Assembly (NCBI GenBank): GCA_040385525.1
Contig: JAZKHE010000004.1
Span: 124,001 to 188,000, forward strand
Source: JAZKHE01 sp040385525
Lineage (GTDB): Bacteria; Bacteroidota; Bacteroidia; UBA4408
Length of the DNA stretch: 64,000 bases
Direction of reading: 5' to 3'
Below are positions 18,533-28,009 of the stretch, piece after piece (within the stretch, counting starts at the first letter, position 1; each line of letters opens with the position of its first letter). The notes beneath the pieces are model-generated. The model was not told where the DNA came from. It ran no database searches and was given only the letters and a program-made list of their open reading frames with translations. The translations under genes were made by a program, and so were the position numbers.

Positions 18533-19210
18533 TTAAATAAAACGATAACCTATACCGCTTTCGGTAATAATATGTTTAGGATGATTAGAGTTTTCTTCAA
18601 TTTTTTTTCGAAGCGTACCAACAAACACTCTTAAATACTGCGTTTCAGCTTGATAACCAACACCCCAAATTTCTTTCAAAATAAACTGATGAGTTAAAAC
18701 TCGACCTTCGTTTTTAGCAAATAGAGCTATTAAATTAAATTCTGTTGATGTAAGTTTTATTGAATCCTCATTTTTCTTTATTGTTCTTGAAACTAAATCA
18801 ATTTTTAAATTTCCGCATTCAATGCTATTCGTGTTGTTAGCGCTTTGATTTCTTCGAATTGCTGCACGAATTCTGGCTAATAATTCGGCTGTTCTAAATG
18901 GTTTTGTTAAATAATCAGTTGCTCCAGCATCTAGAGCAGAAACAATATCTATTTCGCTATTTTGAACGGAAAGAATTATGATTGATTTATTATACCAAGT
19001 TCGCAAATCTTTAAGTACATCGTGACCAATTTTATCAGGTAAACCAATGTCTAACAAAATTAATTCTGGCGGATGATTTGCTGCCATTAAAATCCCATCT
19101 TTTCCTGTTGCAGCTTGCCTTACTTTATAATCATTGCTTTCTAACGTAATTTCAAGCAACTTTTGTATTTGAGGCTCGTCATCAATTACTAAAATTTCAG
19201 TTTTATTCAT
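18533..19210 (-). CDS. KdpE-like response regulator (OmpR/PhoB family)
   Basis: A 225-residue regulator with a receiver domain (acidic IDDEPQIQ, phospho-acceptor Asp near 54 in LLDIGLP, Lys in YLTKPF) and a winged-helix DNA-binding domain (TSTEFNLIALFAKNEGRVLT, ending ESGIGYRFI). It overlaps the kinase gene by 8 bases, so the two are translationally coupled. The partner carries a KdpD-type membrane domain, which is the main reason for calling this KdpE-like. The expected targets, kdpFABC genes, are not in the window. Confidence 0.88.
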   Translation of the reverse strand: MNKTEILVIDDEPQIQKLLEITLESNDYKVRQAATGKDGILMAANHPPELILLDIGLPDKIGHDVLKDLRTWYNKSIIILSVQNSEIDIVSALDAGATDYLTKPFRTAELLARIRAAIRRNQSANNTNSIECGNLKIDLVSRTIKKNEDSIKLTSTEFNLIALFAKNEGRVLTHQFILKEIWGVGYQAETQYLRVFVGTLRKKIEENSNHPKHIITESGIGYRFI

Positions 19211-20282
19211 TTTTCAAACTGTTTAAAAAAGATGTTTCTGCTGGTATTTCAATTGTAAATTTTGCACCATAATTTTGGTTATTACTTAAATTAATTTTTC
19301 CATTAAGCGCTTCTACAAAACCTTTTACAATAGAAAGTCCTAAACCACTACCACCCGTTTTTGTGTTGGGTACTCGATAAAATTTATCAAAAACAAAAGC
19401 TATTTCATTCTCCTTAAAACCATTGCCATTATCAGAAACAGTTATTACACATAAATTTAAAACATTTTCGCATTTTATTGTTACACAGGTCTTATCTGGA
19501 GTATATTGTATAGCATTATGAATTAAATTATATAAAATTTGATCGAGCAAACCTGCGTCTAGCTTAAATAATGGCAAATTTTCGTTAGGTTGAAAAACAA
19601 TTGTATGATGCTCTACTGGCAAAAATTTTTGAATCACAGAATTAATTAATTCGTTTAAATCACACCAATCTAACTTAGGTTTCAGCATTCCACTTTCTAA
19701 ACGACTCATATTTAAAAGGTTTTCAACTTGCCTGTTAAGTCTAACGCTTGCTTTATCAATTTCGGTTAAAAGTTCATTCTGATTGTTTTGCGAAAGTTTT
19801 TCTTTACTTTCTTTAAGTGTGTCTACCGCTCCAATAATAGTAGATATGGGTGTTCGCAATTCATGCGACAAAGAATTAAGAAGCGTATTGTATAATTTAA
19901 TTGTGTTTTCTTTTTCTTCTTTATCTCTCGCTTTTTTTTCTGCTTGTTTTATTTTAAAAGTAAGAACAGCGTTTACAAGCGCAATAATAAAATAAAGCAA
20001 AAACATCAACACATCTTCTGTACTATAAATATGAAAAGTAAAAAGTGGCGGGATAAAAAAGAAATTCCAAATAATTGCACTTAATATGGCAGCAACTAAA
20101 ACGGGAAAAATATCAAAAAGCATTGCAATAAAAGAAACTGTCATTAGCAATACTAAGGCAACTACTCTATATCCAGTATAATTTACAGTATAAAACGAAG
20201 CCGTAGCTACAATAAAAACTAAAGCAATACTTATAAAATATTGCGCCTTTAAAGGATATTTTCTAGTGTTGAGTAAATTCAA
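19203..20282 (-). CDS. KdpD-like sensor histidine kinase (DUF4118), without N-terminal KdpD/USP domain
   Basis: A 359-residue kinase. Four close membrane helices (about residues 13-105, with IIWNFFFIPPLFTFHI between helices 3 and 4) form the DUF4118 domain of KdpD. Next come a dimerisation domain with H-box SLSHELRTPIS (His near 139), N-box NLIHNAIQYTPDKT, G1 VSDNGNGF and G2 GGSGLGLSIVKG. The cytoplasmic KdpD/USP half of E. coli KdpD is missing; in Bacteroidota it is normally a separate protein, but none is seen here. It overlaps the regulator gene by 8 bases and follows a porin gene by 58 bases. Confidence 0.88.
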   Translation of the reverse strand: MNLLNTRKYPLKAQYFISIALVFIVATASFYTVNYTGYRVVALVLLMTVSFIAMLFDIFPVLVAAILSAIIWNFFFIPPLFTFHIYSTEDVLMFLLYFIIALVNAVLTFKIKQAEKKARDKEEKENTIKLYNTLLNSLSHELRTPISTIIGAVDTLKESKEKLSQNNQNELLTEIDKASVRLNRQVENLLNMSRLESGMLKPKLDWCDLNELINSVIQKFLPVEHHTIVFQPNENLPLFKLDAGLLDQILYNLIHNAIQYTPDKTCVTIKCENVLNLCVITVSDNGNGFKENEIAFVFDKFYRVPNTKTGGSGLGLSIVKGFVEALNGKINLSNNQNYGAKFTIEIPAETSFLNSLKNE

Positions 20283-20340
20283 TTTTTGAAGTATTTCAAT
20301 ACAAAATTAATGATTAATATATAAAGAAATTATAAAGAAT

Positions 20341-21444
20341 TTACTCCAATTTAATTGCAATTGAACCAATTACAAAAGCGTTTGTGTTTACTACAGAATT
20401 TTGTTTATTAAAAATAGCATCTTTACTATTAAAACCTCTAGCTTCTATTCTACACATAATTTTGTCGGTTGGCGCATAATCAAAATTAATAGATGCACCT
20501 GTAGTTTGAAATCCGTTAATGGTTCCTGTCCCGATTATAACTCCATTTTTATCATTAAAATATTCTCCTCTAACTGAAACTGAATATTTTGAAGAAACAG
20601 CATATTTTGCAATCACAATTGGTGTAAACCAAGAGTTGTAATCGCTACTAAATCTAGCTTTTTGCTGAAAACCAATATCGCAACCTGTAATTAAACTTAA
20701 CTTTTTTGTTACCTGAAATTTAGCAAACAAGTCGTTAAAATAACGCATTCTTCTTAAACTGTCTGGGTCGTCTGTTCCAACAAACGAACTCCAAACAAAC
20801 GAAATTTTATCGTTAGCAATATAGTTTATGTGAGTTCCAAATGCAGGAAGCGAGTTACCCGCCACTCTGCGTATACGCTGCCAACCATTACATACAATTA
20901 ATGCAAAATCAAAATTATGATTAGGCTCGTAAGTAATTTTTGCACCCGACAAATAATAAGGAGAATTTTCTGCTAAAAGCGAACGTGTTAATGTAAAATT
21001 ATCTGATGAAACTGCGCTTTCAAAACCAATGTGGGATGCAAAAACACCAGCATCTAACCACAAATTATTTTTTTTGTTAATAGCTACTCCAGCATTAGCT
21101 TCAAAAATATTTTTTAATAAGCCTGGTTCAGCTACATAATTATCGTTAGCATAAGTACCAGCTTGCAAGGCAATATTAGCCCTGTATTTGGCATGAACGG
21201 CATTTAACTTTATATATCCTAAATTTAAATTAAACTCATTATGTCTGTTGTGATTGTATAAAAAAGTTTGTCTGTAATCTGTAGTTGGCCTGTTAAAATC
21301 ATAAGCATAATACACATCTAAAAAGCCCGATAAATTTATTTGTGGCGCTTTAGAATTTGCTGAATCTAAACTATTTTCTGCTGAAACATTATTTAAAATT
21401 GAAACAAAAAAAACAAAAAAAATTTTGAAAACTACATTTTTCAT
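20341..21444 (-). CDS. OmpL-like porin, shorter paralogue
   Basis: A 367-residue signal-peptide protein (cleavage near SAENS) of the same beta-barrel family as the 478-residue porin: INKKNNLWLDAGVFASHIGFES, IVCNGWQRI and YFNDKNGVIIGTG. The C-terminus (GSIAIKLE) is barrel-like. It leads the KdpD-like/KdpE-like pair. Porins of this family beside kdp genes are recurrent in Bacteroidota. It is divergent from the SixA-like gene with 55 bases between. Confidence 0.8.
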   Translation of the reverse strand: MKNVVFKIFFVFFVSILNNVSAENSLDSANSKAPQINLSGFLDVYYAYDFNRPTTDYRQTFLYNHNRHNEFNLNLGYIKLNAVHAKYRANIALQAGTYANDNYVAEPGLLKNIFEANAGVAINKKNNLWLDAGVFASHIGFESAVSSDNFTLTRSLLAENSPYYLSGAKITYEPNHNFDFALIVCNGWQRIRRVAGNSLPAFGTHINYIANDKISFVWSSFVGTDDPDSLRRMRYFNDLFAKFQVTKKLSLITGCDIGFQQKARFSSDYNSWFTPIVIAKYAVSSKYSVSVRGEYFNDKNGVIIGTGTINGFQTTGASINFDYAPTDKIMCRIEARGFNSKDAIFNKQNSVVNTNAFVIGSIAIKLE

Positions 21445-21499
21445 TCTATCTTGATTAAAATTCTAATTAAAAGTACAAATTATTTTATACTAAGCAAGT

Positions 21500-21982
21500 T
21501 TGAAAATACTTTATATCTTACGCCACGCAAAAGCTAGTCCTAAAAATTTACCTATAGATGATTTTTACAGACCGCTTTACGACAAAGGAATTGCTGATGC
21601 AGACAAAACAGGAATGCTTTTAAAAAGCATGAACTGCAAAATTGATAAAATTATTTCGAGCCCAGCTAGTAGAGCTATTGCAACGGCTATAGCGGTAGCA
21701 AAAAAAATAGACTACGACGAAAAAAATATTGTGCAAGAAGATAGTTTTTATGAAGCTTATGCAGAAGATTTATTGGAATATTTAAGAAATATTAAAAGCT
21801 ATGAAAACTCTATTTTAATTGCAGGACATAATCCATCGCTTACTAATTTAGCAAGTATGGTTTGTAAAAAATTTACTACCGATATGGCAACAGGAAGTGT
21901 TGTTTGTATTCATTTTAATTGCGATAATTGGAGCGAAATATCTTCTAAAAACTCAGAACTAATTTTTTATATTGAACCTTAA
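21500..21982 (+). CDS. SixA-like phosphohistidine phosphatase
   Basis: A 160-residue histidine phosphatase starting at TTG (21500), which alone gives the catalytic LRHAKAS motif at residue 9. The second His is in AGHNPSLTNLA near 115. Both are needed for the phospho-His enzyme mechanism. The short length without a cap domain is that of SixA, which dephosphorylates phosphohistidine of signalling proteins. The substrate is unknown; it lies upstream of a DUF4199 protein gene by 12 bases. Confidence 0.85.
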   Translation: MKILYILRHAKASPKNLPIDDFYRPLYDKGIADADKTGMLLKSMNCKIDKIISSPASRAIATAIAVAKKIDYDEKNIVQEDSFYEAYAEDLLEYLRNIKSYENSILIAGHNPSLTNLASMVCKKFTTDMATGSVVCIHFNCDNWSEISSKNSELIFYIEP

Positions 21983-21994
21983 AAAAACAAAATC

Positions 21995-22471
21995 ATGAAA
22001 AATATTAAAATAGAAATTAAATGGGCAATTGCTTTTGCTGTAATGACACTTGTTTGGATGTTGCTTGAAAAACTTTGTGGTTTACATTCAACATACATTG
22101 ATAAGCATGCTACATACACTAATTTTATTGCTATACCAGCAATTACAATTTATGTTTTGGCTTTATTAGATAAAAGAAAAAACTTTTATAACGGAAAAAT
22201 GACTTACCAACAAGGTTTAAAAAGTGGAATAATAATTACTTTATTATACACACCACTTAGCCCAGTTACACAAGCTATTACATCTTTAGTTATTACTCCA
22301 GAATATTTTCCTAATGCAACAAACTATGCAATAAATTTAGGAATGATGAGCGAAACCGAAGCAAAAGAATATTTTACTTTAAAAAATTATATCATTCAAG
22401 GATTAATTGGTGCACCAATCATGGGAATAATTACAACACTTATTGTTGCACTATTTACTCGTAAAAATTAA
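21995..22471 (+). CDS. DUF4199 membrane protein
   Basis: A 158-residue protein with four membrane helices (about 8-25, 39-57, 73-95, 127-153) and the family features LEKLCGLHSTYIDKHATYTN and YNGKMTYQQGLKSG. DUF4199 proteins are widespread in Bacteroidota and have no known function. The stop overlaps that of the convergent pcm gene by 4 bases. Confidence 0.8.
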   Translation: MKNIKIEIKWAIAFAVMTLVWMLLEKLCGLHSTYIDKHATYTNFIAIPAITIYVLALLDKRKNFYNGKMTYQQGLKSGIIITLLYTPLSPVTQAITSLVITPEYFPNATNYAINLGMMSETEAKEYFTLKNYIIQGLIGAPIMGIITTLIVALFTRKN

Positions 22472-23121
22472 TTTGCTTTTTTCTCTAACAAGGGAACAAA
22501 TTTAAAATCGCCATACTCTACAACTTCAAATTCAGTATCTGATTTTTTAAGTAGCGAAAACATTTTTTGTGTTTCGTTTTCGCCAACAGGAATTACTAGC
22601 ATTCCTCCTACTTTTAATTGTTTTTTTAAAGGTTCAGGAATAAATGGAGCACCTGCTGTTACAATAATTTTATCAAATGGCGCAAACGATTCTAAACCAA
22701 TATAACCATCGCCGTATATGAGTTTTGCTTTGTAGTTTAACGATTCTAAAAAAGGACGCGTTTTATCAAAAAGTGTTTTTTGTCTTTCAATAGAAAAAAC
22801 TTTAGCCCCCAACTCACATAAAACTACTGTTTGATAACCAGAACCAGTACCAATTTCAAGCACTTTATCATTTTTTTTTATCTGTAACAATTGCGATTGA
22901 AAAGCAACTGTAAACGGATGCGAAATGGTTTGCCCTGCACCAATAGGAAATGCTTTGTTTTCGTAAGCGTGGTTTAAAAAAGTGCTATCTAAAAACAAAT
23001 GACGTGGAATTTTTTCGATAGCCGCCAAAACCGATTCATCGTTAATTCCTTTTTCTCTTAATTCATTAACTAAAATCCTACGTAAACCTTTATGTCTAAA
23101 ATTGTCGTTTGTGCCTATCAT
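22468..23121 (-). CDS. pcm: Protein-L-isoaspartate O-methyltransferase
   Basis: A methyltransferase of 217 residues from ATG 23121; an ATG 9 bases upstream is possible but less typical. Motif I is VLEIGTGSGYQT, preceded by the family signature GAGQTISHPFTVA. It methylates isoaspartyl residues in aged proteins to start their repair. Conserved IPRHLFL and PAGAPFIPEPL-like segments (ITVTAGAPFIPEPLKKQL region) support PCMT. It converges on the DUF4199 gene. Confidence 0.92.
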   Translation of the reverse strand: MIGTNDNFRHKGLRRILVNELREKGINDESVLAAIEKIPRHLFLDSTFLNHAYENKAFPIGAGQTISHPFTVAFQSQLLQIKKNDKVLEIGTGSGYQTVVLCELGAKVFSIERQKTLFDKTRPFLESLNYKAKLIYGDGYIGLESFAPFDKIIVTAGAPFIPEPLKKQLKVGGMLVIPVGENETQKMFSLLKKSDTEFEVVEYGDFKFVPLLEKKAN

Positions 23122-23266
23122 ACAAAACAAAAGTAGAATTTAAAGTAATTGCAGCACAAAGCATTAAATTAGAAATGTAAACATTTGCATGTTATTAAAT
23201 AAAAAAATGAGTTTTAAAATGGCTCAATGCCTTAACTATTTTTGTAAGCATAAAAGCCCGAATAAT

Positions 23267-24250
23267 ATGGTAAAAATTGGAGTAATTGGAGCAGGACACC
23301 TCGGTAAAATACATATACGACTTCTTAAAGAAATTGAAGGCTTTGATTTAGTGGGCTTTTACGACCCAGATGCAAATACTTCAAAAAAAGTTAGCGAAGA
23401 GTTTGGTATAAAAAATTTTCTAACTTCAAAAGAACTACTAGATGCTTGCGATGCTGTTGACATTGTTACTCCTACCCTTTTTCACCACGATTACGCTGCG
23501 GCGGCTTTAAAAAAATCGAAACATATTTTTATTGAAAAACCAATTACCTCAACTATAAAAGAGGCAAAACACTTGGTTTCGTTATCACACGAAGCAAATG
23601 TAAAGGTTCAAATTGGTCATGTGGAGCGTTTTAACCCAGCGTTTTTAGCAGCAAAGCCATTTTTTAATCAACCCATGTTTATCGAAACGCATCGCTTGGC
23701 GCAATTTAACCCAAGAGGCACAGATGTTTCGGTTGTTTTAGATTTAATGATTCACGATATCGACATTATTTTAAGCATGGTTAACTCGCCCATAAAAAGA
23801 GTTAGCGCAAGCGGTGTAGCTGTTGTTAGCGACACTCCCGACATTTGTAATGCGCGTATTGAGTTTCATAATGGCTGTGTAGCAAACTTAACAGCTAGCC
23901 GAATTTCTATGAAAAACATGCGTAAAACAAGAGTTTTTCAAAAAGACGCCTACATTTCTGTCGATTTTTTAGATAAAGAATTAAGTATAGTTAGATTAAA
24001 ACAAGTAGTAGGCACGCCAGATCCGCTTTCGGTTACTATCGATTTAGGCGAAAAAGGTACTAAAGAAATTTATTTTGATGCACCAAAACCTCAGCCTAAC
24101 AACGCTATTAAAGAGGAATTAACCTCGTTTTTAAACTCAATTATTAACAATAACGAAACAGCCGTTACTATAAACGATGGTTATAGAGCCTTAGATGTAG
24201 CGTCAAAAATCATTGAAAAAATGAAATTGACCTCAGAACGCATGATGTAA
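23267..24250 (+). CDS. Gfo/Idh/MocA family oxidoreductase
   Basis: A 327-residue NAD(P)-dependent oxidoreductase from ATG 23267 (MVKIGVIGAGHLGKIH); a frame open from 23189 would add 26 residues before the Rossmann fold and is not supported. The N-terminal GxGHLG dinucleotide-binding motif, FIEKPITST (the EKP motif) and a central IHDIDIIL define the family. The substrate is unknown, usually a sugar or its UDP form. It is followed at 60 bases by a lipoprotein and a polyprenyl glycosylphosphotransferase, so a role in surface polysaccharide precursors is possible. Confidence 0.88.
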   Translation: MVKIGVIGAGHLGKIHIRLLKEIEGFDLVGFYDPDANTSKKVSEEFGIKNFLTSKELLDACDAVDIVTPTLFHHDYAAAALKKSKHIFIEKPITSTIKEAKHLVSLSHEANVKVQIGHVERFNPAFLAAKPFFNQPMFIETHRLAQFNPRGTDVSVVLDLMIHDIDIILSMVNSPIKRVSASGVAVVSDTPDICNARIEFHNGCVANLTASRISMKNMRKTRVFQKDAYISVDFLDKELSIVRLKQVVGTPDPLSVTIDLGEKGTKEIYFDAPKPQPNNAIKEELTSFLNSIINNNETAVTINDGYRALDVASKIIEKMKLTSERMM

Positions 24251-24310
24251 TAATTTATTGTGTTTTAAGTTACAAGAATTATTGCAATATTTGCCTTCCA
24301 ATTGATTTAC

Positions 24311-25204
24311 ATGCGCGTTTTAGTTTTTTCAAGATATATATTAATTCTACTTTTTGTTTTTCTTTTCGCTTCATGCGAAATAATAAGTCCTAAAGTAACC
24401 GTACCTGCTTACATCACAATTCCTTCGTTTGTTTTTACAACAGATGAAATAACGCAAGGCAGCAATTCTAATAAAATTAGTGATGCGTGGGTTTATGTTG
24501 ACGGAGAATTAATTGGCACATTTGAATTACCAGCAAAATTCCCTGTTTTAAAAGATGGTTTGCATAAAGTAGAAATTCGTGCAGGTATTAAATTAAATGG
24601 AATTTCATCTACACGCATTGATTATCCTTATTTAGAGAGTTTTGTTACTACCGTACAGTTAACGCCTAATCAAGAAACTATTCTAATTCCAACTTTTACT
24701 TATTATTCCAACACGGTTTTTAAATGGCTCGAAAATTTTGAAAACATTGGTGTTTCCATTTCAGAAAATGGAACGAGTGTTTCCAAATTCAAATTACTAC
24801 AAAATTCTGCCGAAGTATTTGAAGGCAATAAATGCGGTTATGTTGAAATGGATCAAACCAACAATTTTTTTGAAATTGGAACTAAAGAAGAATACGATTT
24901 ACCCAAAGATGGCGCTACTGTTATTTTAGAATTAAATTACAAAAATAGCGAAGAAATGTTGGTTGGTATTTATGCAAACACACCATCGTCTGTTACGCAA
25001 GAACTCGCTTTAAAATTAAGAGCTACAACAAACGCTAGCGGAAATTTAGAATGGAATAAAATTTACATTAACTTAACTCCTTTTGTAAGTAAACATACAA
25101 CCGCAACAAGCTACAAAATATTTTTCGGTGGCACTTTGCGTGATAAACCAGAGGTAAGCAAAGCTGTTTATTATATTGACAACATCAAATTAGTTCATCG
25201 CTAA
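24311..25204 (+). CDS. Hypothetical lipoprotein
   Basis: From ATG 24311 the protein has 297 residues, with a lipoprotein signal FLFASC. The mature part has a PEGA-like stretch (DAWVYVDGELIGTFELP ... LKDGLHKVEIRAG) followed by a jelly-roll-like C-terminal half ending YYIDNIKLVHR. The function is unknown. The stop is 3 bases before the glycosylphosphotransferase start, so the two are co-translated, which hints at a role in polysaccharide handling at the envelope. Confidence 0.75.
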   Translation: MRVLVFSRYILILLFVFLFASCEIISPKVTVPAYITIPSFVFTTDEITQGSNSNKISDAWVYVDGELIGTFELPAKFPVLKDGLHKVEIRAGIKLNGISSTRIDYPYLESFVTTVQLTPNQETILIPTFTYYSNTVFKWLENFENIGVSISENGTSVSKFKLLQNSAEVFEGNKCGYVEMDQTNNFFEIGTKEEYDLPKDGATVILELNYKNSEEMLVGIYANTPSSVTQELALKLRATTNASGNLEWNKIYINLTPFVSKHTTATSYKIFFGGTLRDKPEVSKAVYYIDNIKLVHR

Positions 25205-25207
25205 AAC

Positions 25208-26638
25208 GTGAATAAAAAACTACAAATAGCTAAATACGTTTTTACCGATTTTGTTACCGCAGGATTGGCTTGGACTGTATTTTTTATTTTTAGAAAACTG
25301 TACATCGAAGGCGATAATAAAATTAGTATTTCCGAAACTTTAGCCTACACTCCAAACAATAATTTTTATTTAGGTTTACTACTAGTTCCTGTTTTTTGGA
25401 TTTTGTTATATGCAATAACAGGCTCATACATTAACATTTATCGACGCTCGAGATTAAGCGAATTAGGACAAACATTTATTATTTCAATAATAGGTGTGCT
25501 AATATTGTTTTTTACACTTTTATTAGACGATAAAATTTATTCGTACACTTCTTACTACAAAAGTTTTCTATACCTTTTTTCAGTCCATTTTTTTTTAACA
25601 GAATTTTTTCGATTCTTAATAACAAGCCAAACAGCCAATAAAATTCATAACAGAATAATTGGTTTTAACACCCTAATAATTGGCTCACAAAGTAAAGCAT
25701 TAGAAATTTTTAATGACATGAATAACCAAAAAATGGGTTCAGGAAATTTATTTATTGGTTTTATTACTTTAGAAAAAACCGATAATATTAACGCTGATTT
25801 AGCTTTAAAATTAAAACACATTGGTGCTTTTCAAAACATAAAATCACACATAGAAACAAACGCAATCAGCGAAGTTATTTTAGCTGTAGAAAATAATCAG
25901 CGTGAATTTATTGGCTCTATTTTAAATGAATTAAGCGAACTAAATGTTATTATAAAAATTATACCTTCTTTACACGATCACTTAGCAGGAACCGTTAAAA
26001 TGACCGCTATATTTGGCGCTCCACTTATTGAAGTGTCGCAACAAATTATGCCATCGTGGCAAGTTTTTGTAAAAAGAGCTTTCGATATTTCTGTTTCTGT
26101 ATTGGTTTTGCTAGTGTTTTCGTGGTTGTATTTGCTACTTGCATTAGCTATAAAACTAACTTCAAAAGGCCCTGTGTTTTATAACCATCAGCGCATTGGT
26201 TTAAACGGAAAACCATTTGCCATCTATAAATTTAGATCAATGTATATTGATGCCGAAAAAAATGGCCCAGCCTTATCAAGTAAAAACGATAGCAGAATTA
26301 CACCCTTAGGTAAATTTCTTCGCAAAGTACGCTTAGACGAAATACCTCAATTTTACAATGTTTTAATTGGCGACATGAGCATTGTTGGTCCTCGCCCTGA
26401 AAGAAAATTTTTTATCGATCAAATCGTTCAAATTGCGCCGCATTACAAATATTTACACAAAGTAAAACCTGGAATCACATCGTGGGGGCAAGTTAAATTT
26501 GGATATGCCGAAAATGTAGACGAAATGGTTGAACGCTTAAAATACGATTTGTTGTACATCGAAAACATGTCGTTAATCGTTGATTTTAAGATATTAATCT
26601 ACACTATTTTGATTGTAGTACAAGGAAGAGGAAAATAA
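25208..26638 (+). CDS. Polyprenyl glycosylphosphotransferase (WcaJ/WbaP-like)
   Basis: A 476-residue membrane protein starting at GTG. The N-terminal half has about four membrane helices and a CoA-binding-like domain; the C-terminal half is the bacterial sugar transferase domain: KRAFDISVSV near 288, YKFRSMYIDAE, VRLDEIPQFYNVLIGDMSIVGPRP (catalytic Asp-Glu pair), and PGITSWGQV. It transfers a sugar-1-phosphate to undecaprenyl phosphate and so primes exopolysaccharide or O-unit synthesis. No further glycosyltransferases follow, so the locus is an isolated initiating enzyme. Confidence 0.92.
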   Translation: MNKKLQIAKYVFTDFVTAGLAWTVFFIFRKLYIEGDNKISISETLAYTPNNNFYLGLLLVPVFWILLYAITGSYINIYRRSRLSELGQTFIISIIGVLILFFTLLLDDKIYSYTSYYKSFLYLFSVHFFLTEFFRFLITSQTANKIHNRIIGFNTLIIGSQSKALEIFNDMNNQKMGSGNLFIGFITLEKTDNINADLALKLKHIGAFQNIKSHIETNAISEVILAVENNQREFIGSILNELSELNVIIKIIPSLHDHLAGTVKMTAIFGAPLIEVSQQIMPSWQVFVKRAFDISVSVLVLLVFSWLYLLLALAIKLTSKGPVFYNHQRIGLNGKPFAIYKFRSMYIDAEKNGPALSSKNDSRITPLGKFLRKVRLDEIPQFYNVLIGDMSIVGPRPERKFFIDQIVQIAPHYKYLHKVKPGITSWGQVKFGYAENVDEMVERLKYDLLYIENMSLIVDFKILIYTILIVVQGRGK

Positions 26639-26661
26639 TCTTTTTTTCGTTTATAAAAATA

Positions 26662-26669
26662 TATATTTG
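26662..26669 (+). promoter_or_regulatory. -7 element TATATTTG
   Basis: An exact TAnnTTTG match, 27 bases before the ATG of the hydroxyacyl-CoA dehydrogenase gene, in the intergenic space after the previous stop. No -33 element is obvious. Confidence 0.42.
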
Positions 26670-26696
26670 TTGCGTTTTAAAAATTAAAATTACACT

Positions 26697-27587
26697 ATGA
26701 AAAATATTGCAGTAATTGGCTCGGGAACAATGGGAAACGGAATTGCTCACACCTTTGCACAATTTGGTTATAAAGTATCGTTAATTGATATATCAGAAGA
26801 AGCTTTAAAAAAAGCTATTTCAACTATCGAAAAAAACTTAGACAGACAAGTTGCTAAACAAGCCATTACCGAACAAGATAAAACTACAACGCTAAGCAAC
26901 ATTACTACTTTTACAAAATTAGAAGATGGCGTTAAAAATGTTGATTTAGTGGTAGAAGCCGCTACAGAAAATGTAGATATTAAATTAAAATTATTTAAAG
27001 ATTTAGATGCTATTTGCGCTCCAAATACCATTTTATCAAGCAATACATCATCTATTTCAATTACTAAAATAGCTTCGGTTACAAAACGTGCCGATAAAGT
27101 AATTGGTATGCACTTTATGAATCCAGTTCCGGTAATGAAGTTAGTAGAAGTTATTAGAGGTTATTCTACTTCTGATGAAGTAACCAATTTAATTATGGAA
27201 ACTTCTAAAAAACTTTCTAAAACTCCAGTTGAAGTAAACGATTACCCAGGCTTTGTAGCCAACCGTATTTTAATGCCAATGATTAACGAAGCTATAATTA
27301 CCTTAAACGAAGGCGTTGCTGGCGTTGAAGAAATTGATACAGTAATGAAATTGGGTATGGCACACCCAATGGGACCATTACAATTAGCCGATTTTATTGG
27401 ATTAGATGTTTGTTTATCTATTATGAATGTGCTTTACACAGGTTTAGGCAAAGATAAATACGCTCCTTGCCCTTTATTAGTAAACATGGTTACTGCAGGT
27501 AAATTAGGCATAAAATCGGGCGAAGGCTTTTACTCTTGGACACACGGAACTAAAGATTTAATAGTAGCTAATAATTTTAAAAAGTAA
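26697..27587 (+). CDS. 3-hydroxybutyryl-CoA dehydrogenase
   Basis: A 296-residue enzyme. It has N-terminal VIGSGTMGNGIA (NAD-binding), Glu in VEAATENVDIK, the catalytic SSNTSSISIT and GMHFMNPVPVMKLVEVI (His-containing), and the C-terminal domain with PGFVANRILMPMINEA and HPMGPLQLADFIGLD. It reduces acetoacetyl-CoA or oxidises 3-hydroxyacyl-CoA in butyrate or fatty acid metabolism. It stands alone, with its own promoter motif and a terminator just after. Confidence 0.93.
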   Translation: MKNIAVIGSGTMGNGIAHTFAQFGYKVSLIDISEEALKKAISTIEKNLDRQVAKQAITEQDKTTTLSNITTFTKLEDGVKNVDLVVEAATENVDIKLKLFKDLDAICAPNTILSSNTSSISITKIASVTKRADKVIGMHFMNPVPVMKLVEVIRGYSTSDEVTNLIMETSKKLSKTPVEVNDYPGFVANRILMPMINEAIITLNEGVAGVEEIDTVMKLGMAHPMGPLQLADFIGLDVCLSIMNVLYTGLGKDKYAPCPLLVNMVTAGKLGIKSGEGFYSWTHGTKDLIVANNFKK

Positions 27588-27608
27588 GAAATTTACCATA
27601 GTGAATAC

Positions 27609-27639
27609 TTAAAAGACCATTTTATAATGGTCTTTTTTT
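27609..27639 (+). terminator. Rho-independent terminator
   Basis: AAAAGACCAT pairs with ATGGTCTTTT around a short TTTATA loop and is followed by a T-run. It ends the hydroxybutyryl-CoA dehydrogenase transcript. Confidence 0.85.
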
Positions 27640-27694
27640 ATGTTTACAATTCATCTTTATTAATTTTAATTTTACCTTTATAAAAAACATATTT

Positions 27695-28006
27695 ATGCAA
27701 GAGCAAGAACAACAAATTAATATTGAATTATCTGAAGAAGTTGCAGAAGGTATTTACAGCAATTTAGCTATTATTACGCACAACAATACCGAGTTTGTGG
27801 TAGATTTTATTCGCATTATGCCTGGTGTACCTAAAGCAAAAGTAAAATCGAGAATTGTGTTAACGCCAGAGCATGCTAAAAGATTGATGATGGCGTTAAA
27901 AGACAATATTAATAAATTTGAAACTGCTAACGGAAAAATTAAAGAAAACGATGGTAGCGCAACTGCTTTTCCGTTAAATTTTGGTGGCCCAAAAGGGCAA
28001 GCTTAA
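27695..28006 (+). CDS. DUF3467 protein
   Basis: A 103-residue protein with the DUF3467 pattern INIELSEEVAEGIYSNLAIITHNNTEFVVDFIRIMPG and RIVLTPEHAKRLMMALKDNI. The family is widespread and has no known function; it is small and cytoplasmic. It is followed after 3 bases by a STAS-like protein gene, likely in one transcript. Confidence 0.85.
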   Translation: MQEQEQQINIELSEEVAEGIYSNLAIITHNNTEFVVDFIRIMPGVPKAKVKSRIVLTPEHAKRLMMALKDNINKFETANGKIKENDGSATAFPLNFGGPKGQA

Positions 28007-28009
28007 ACA

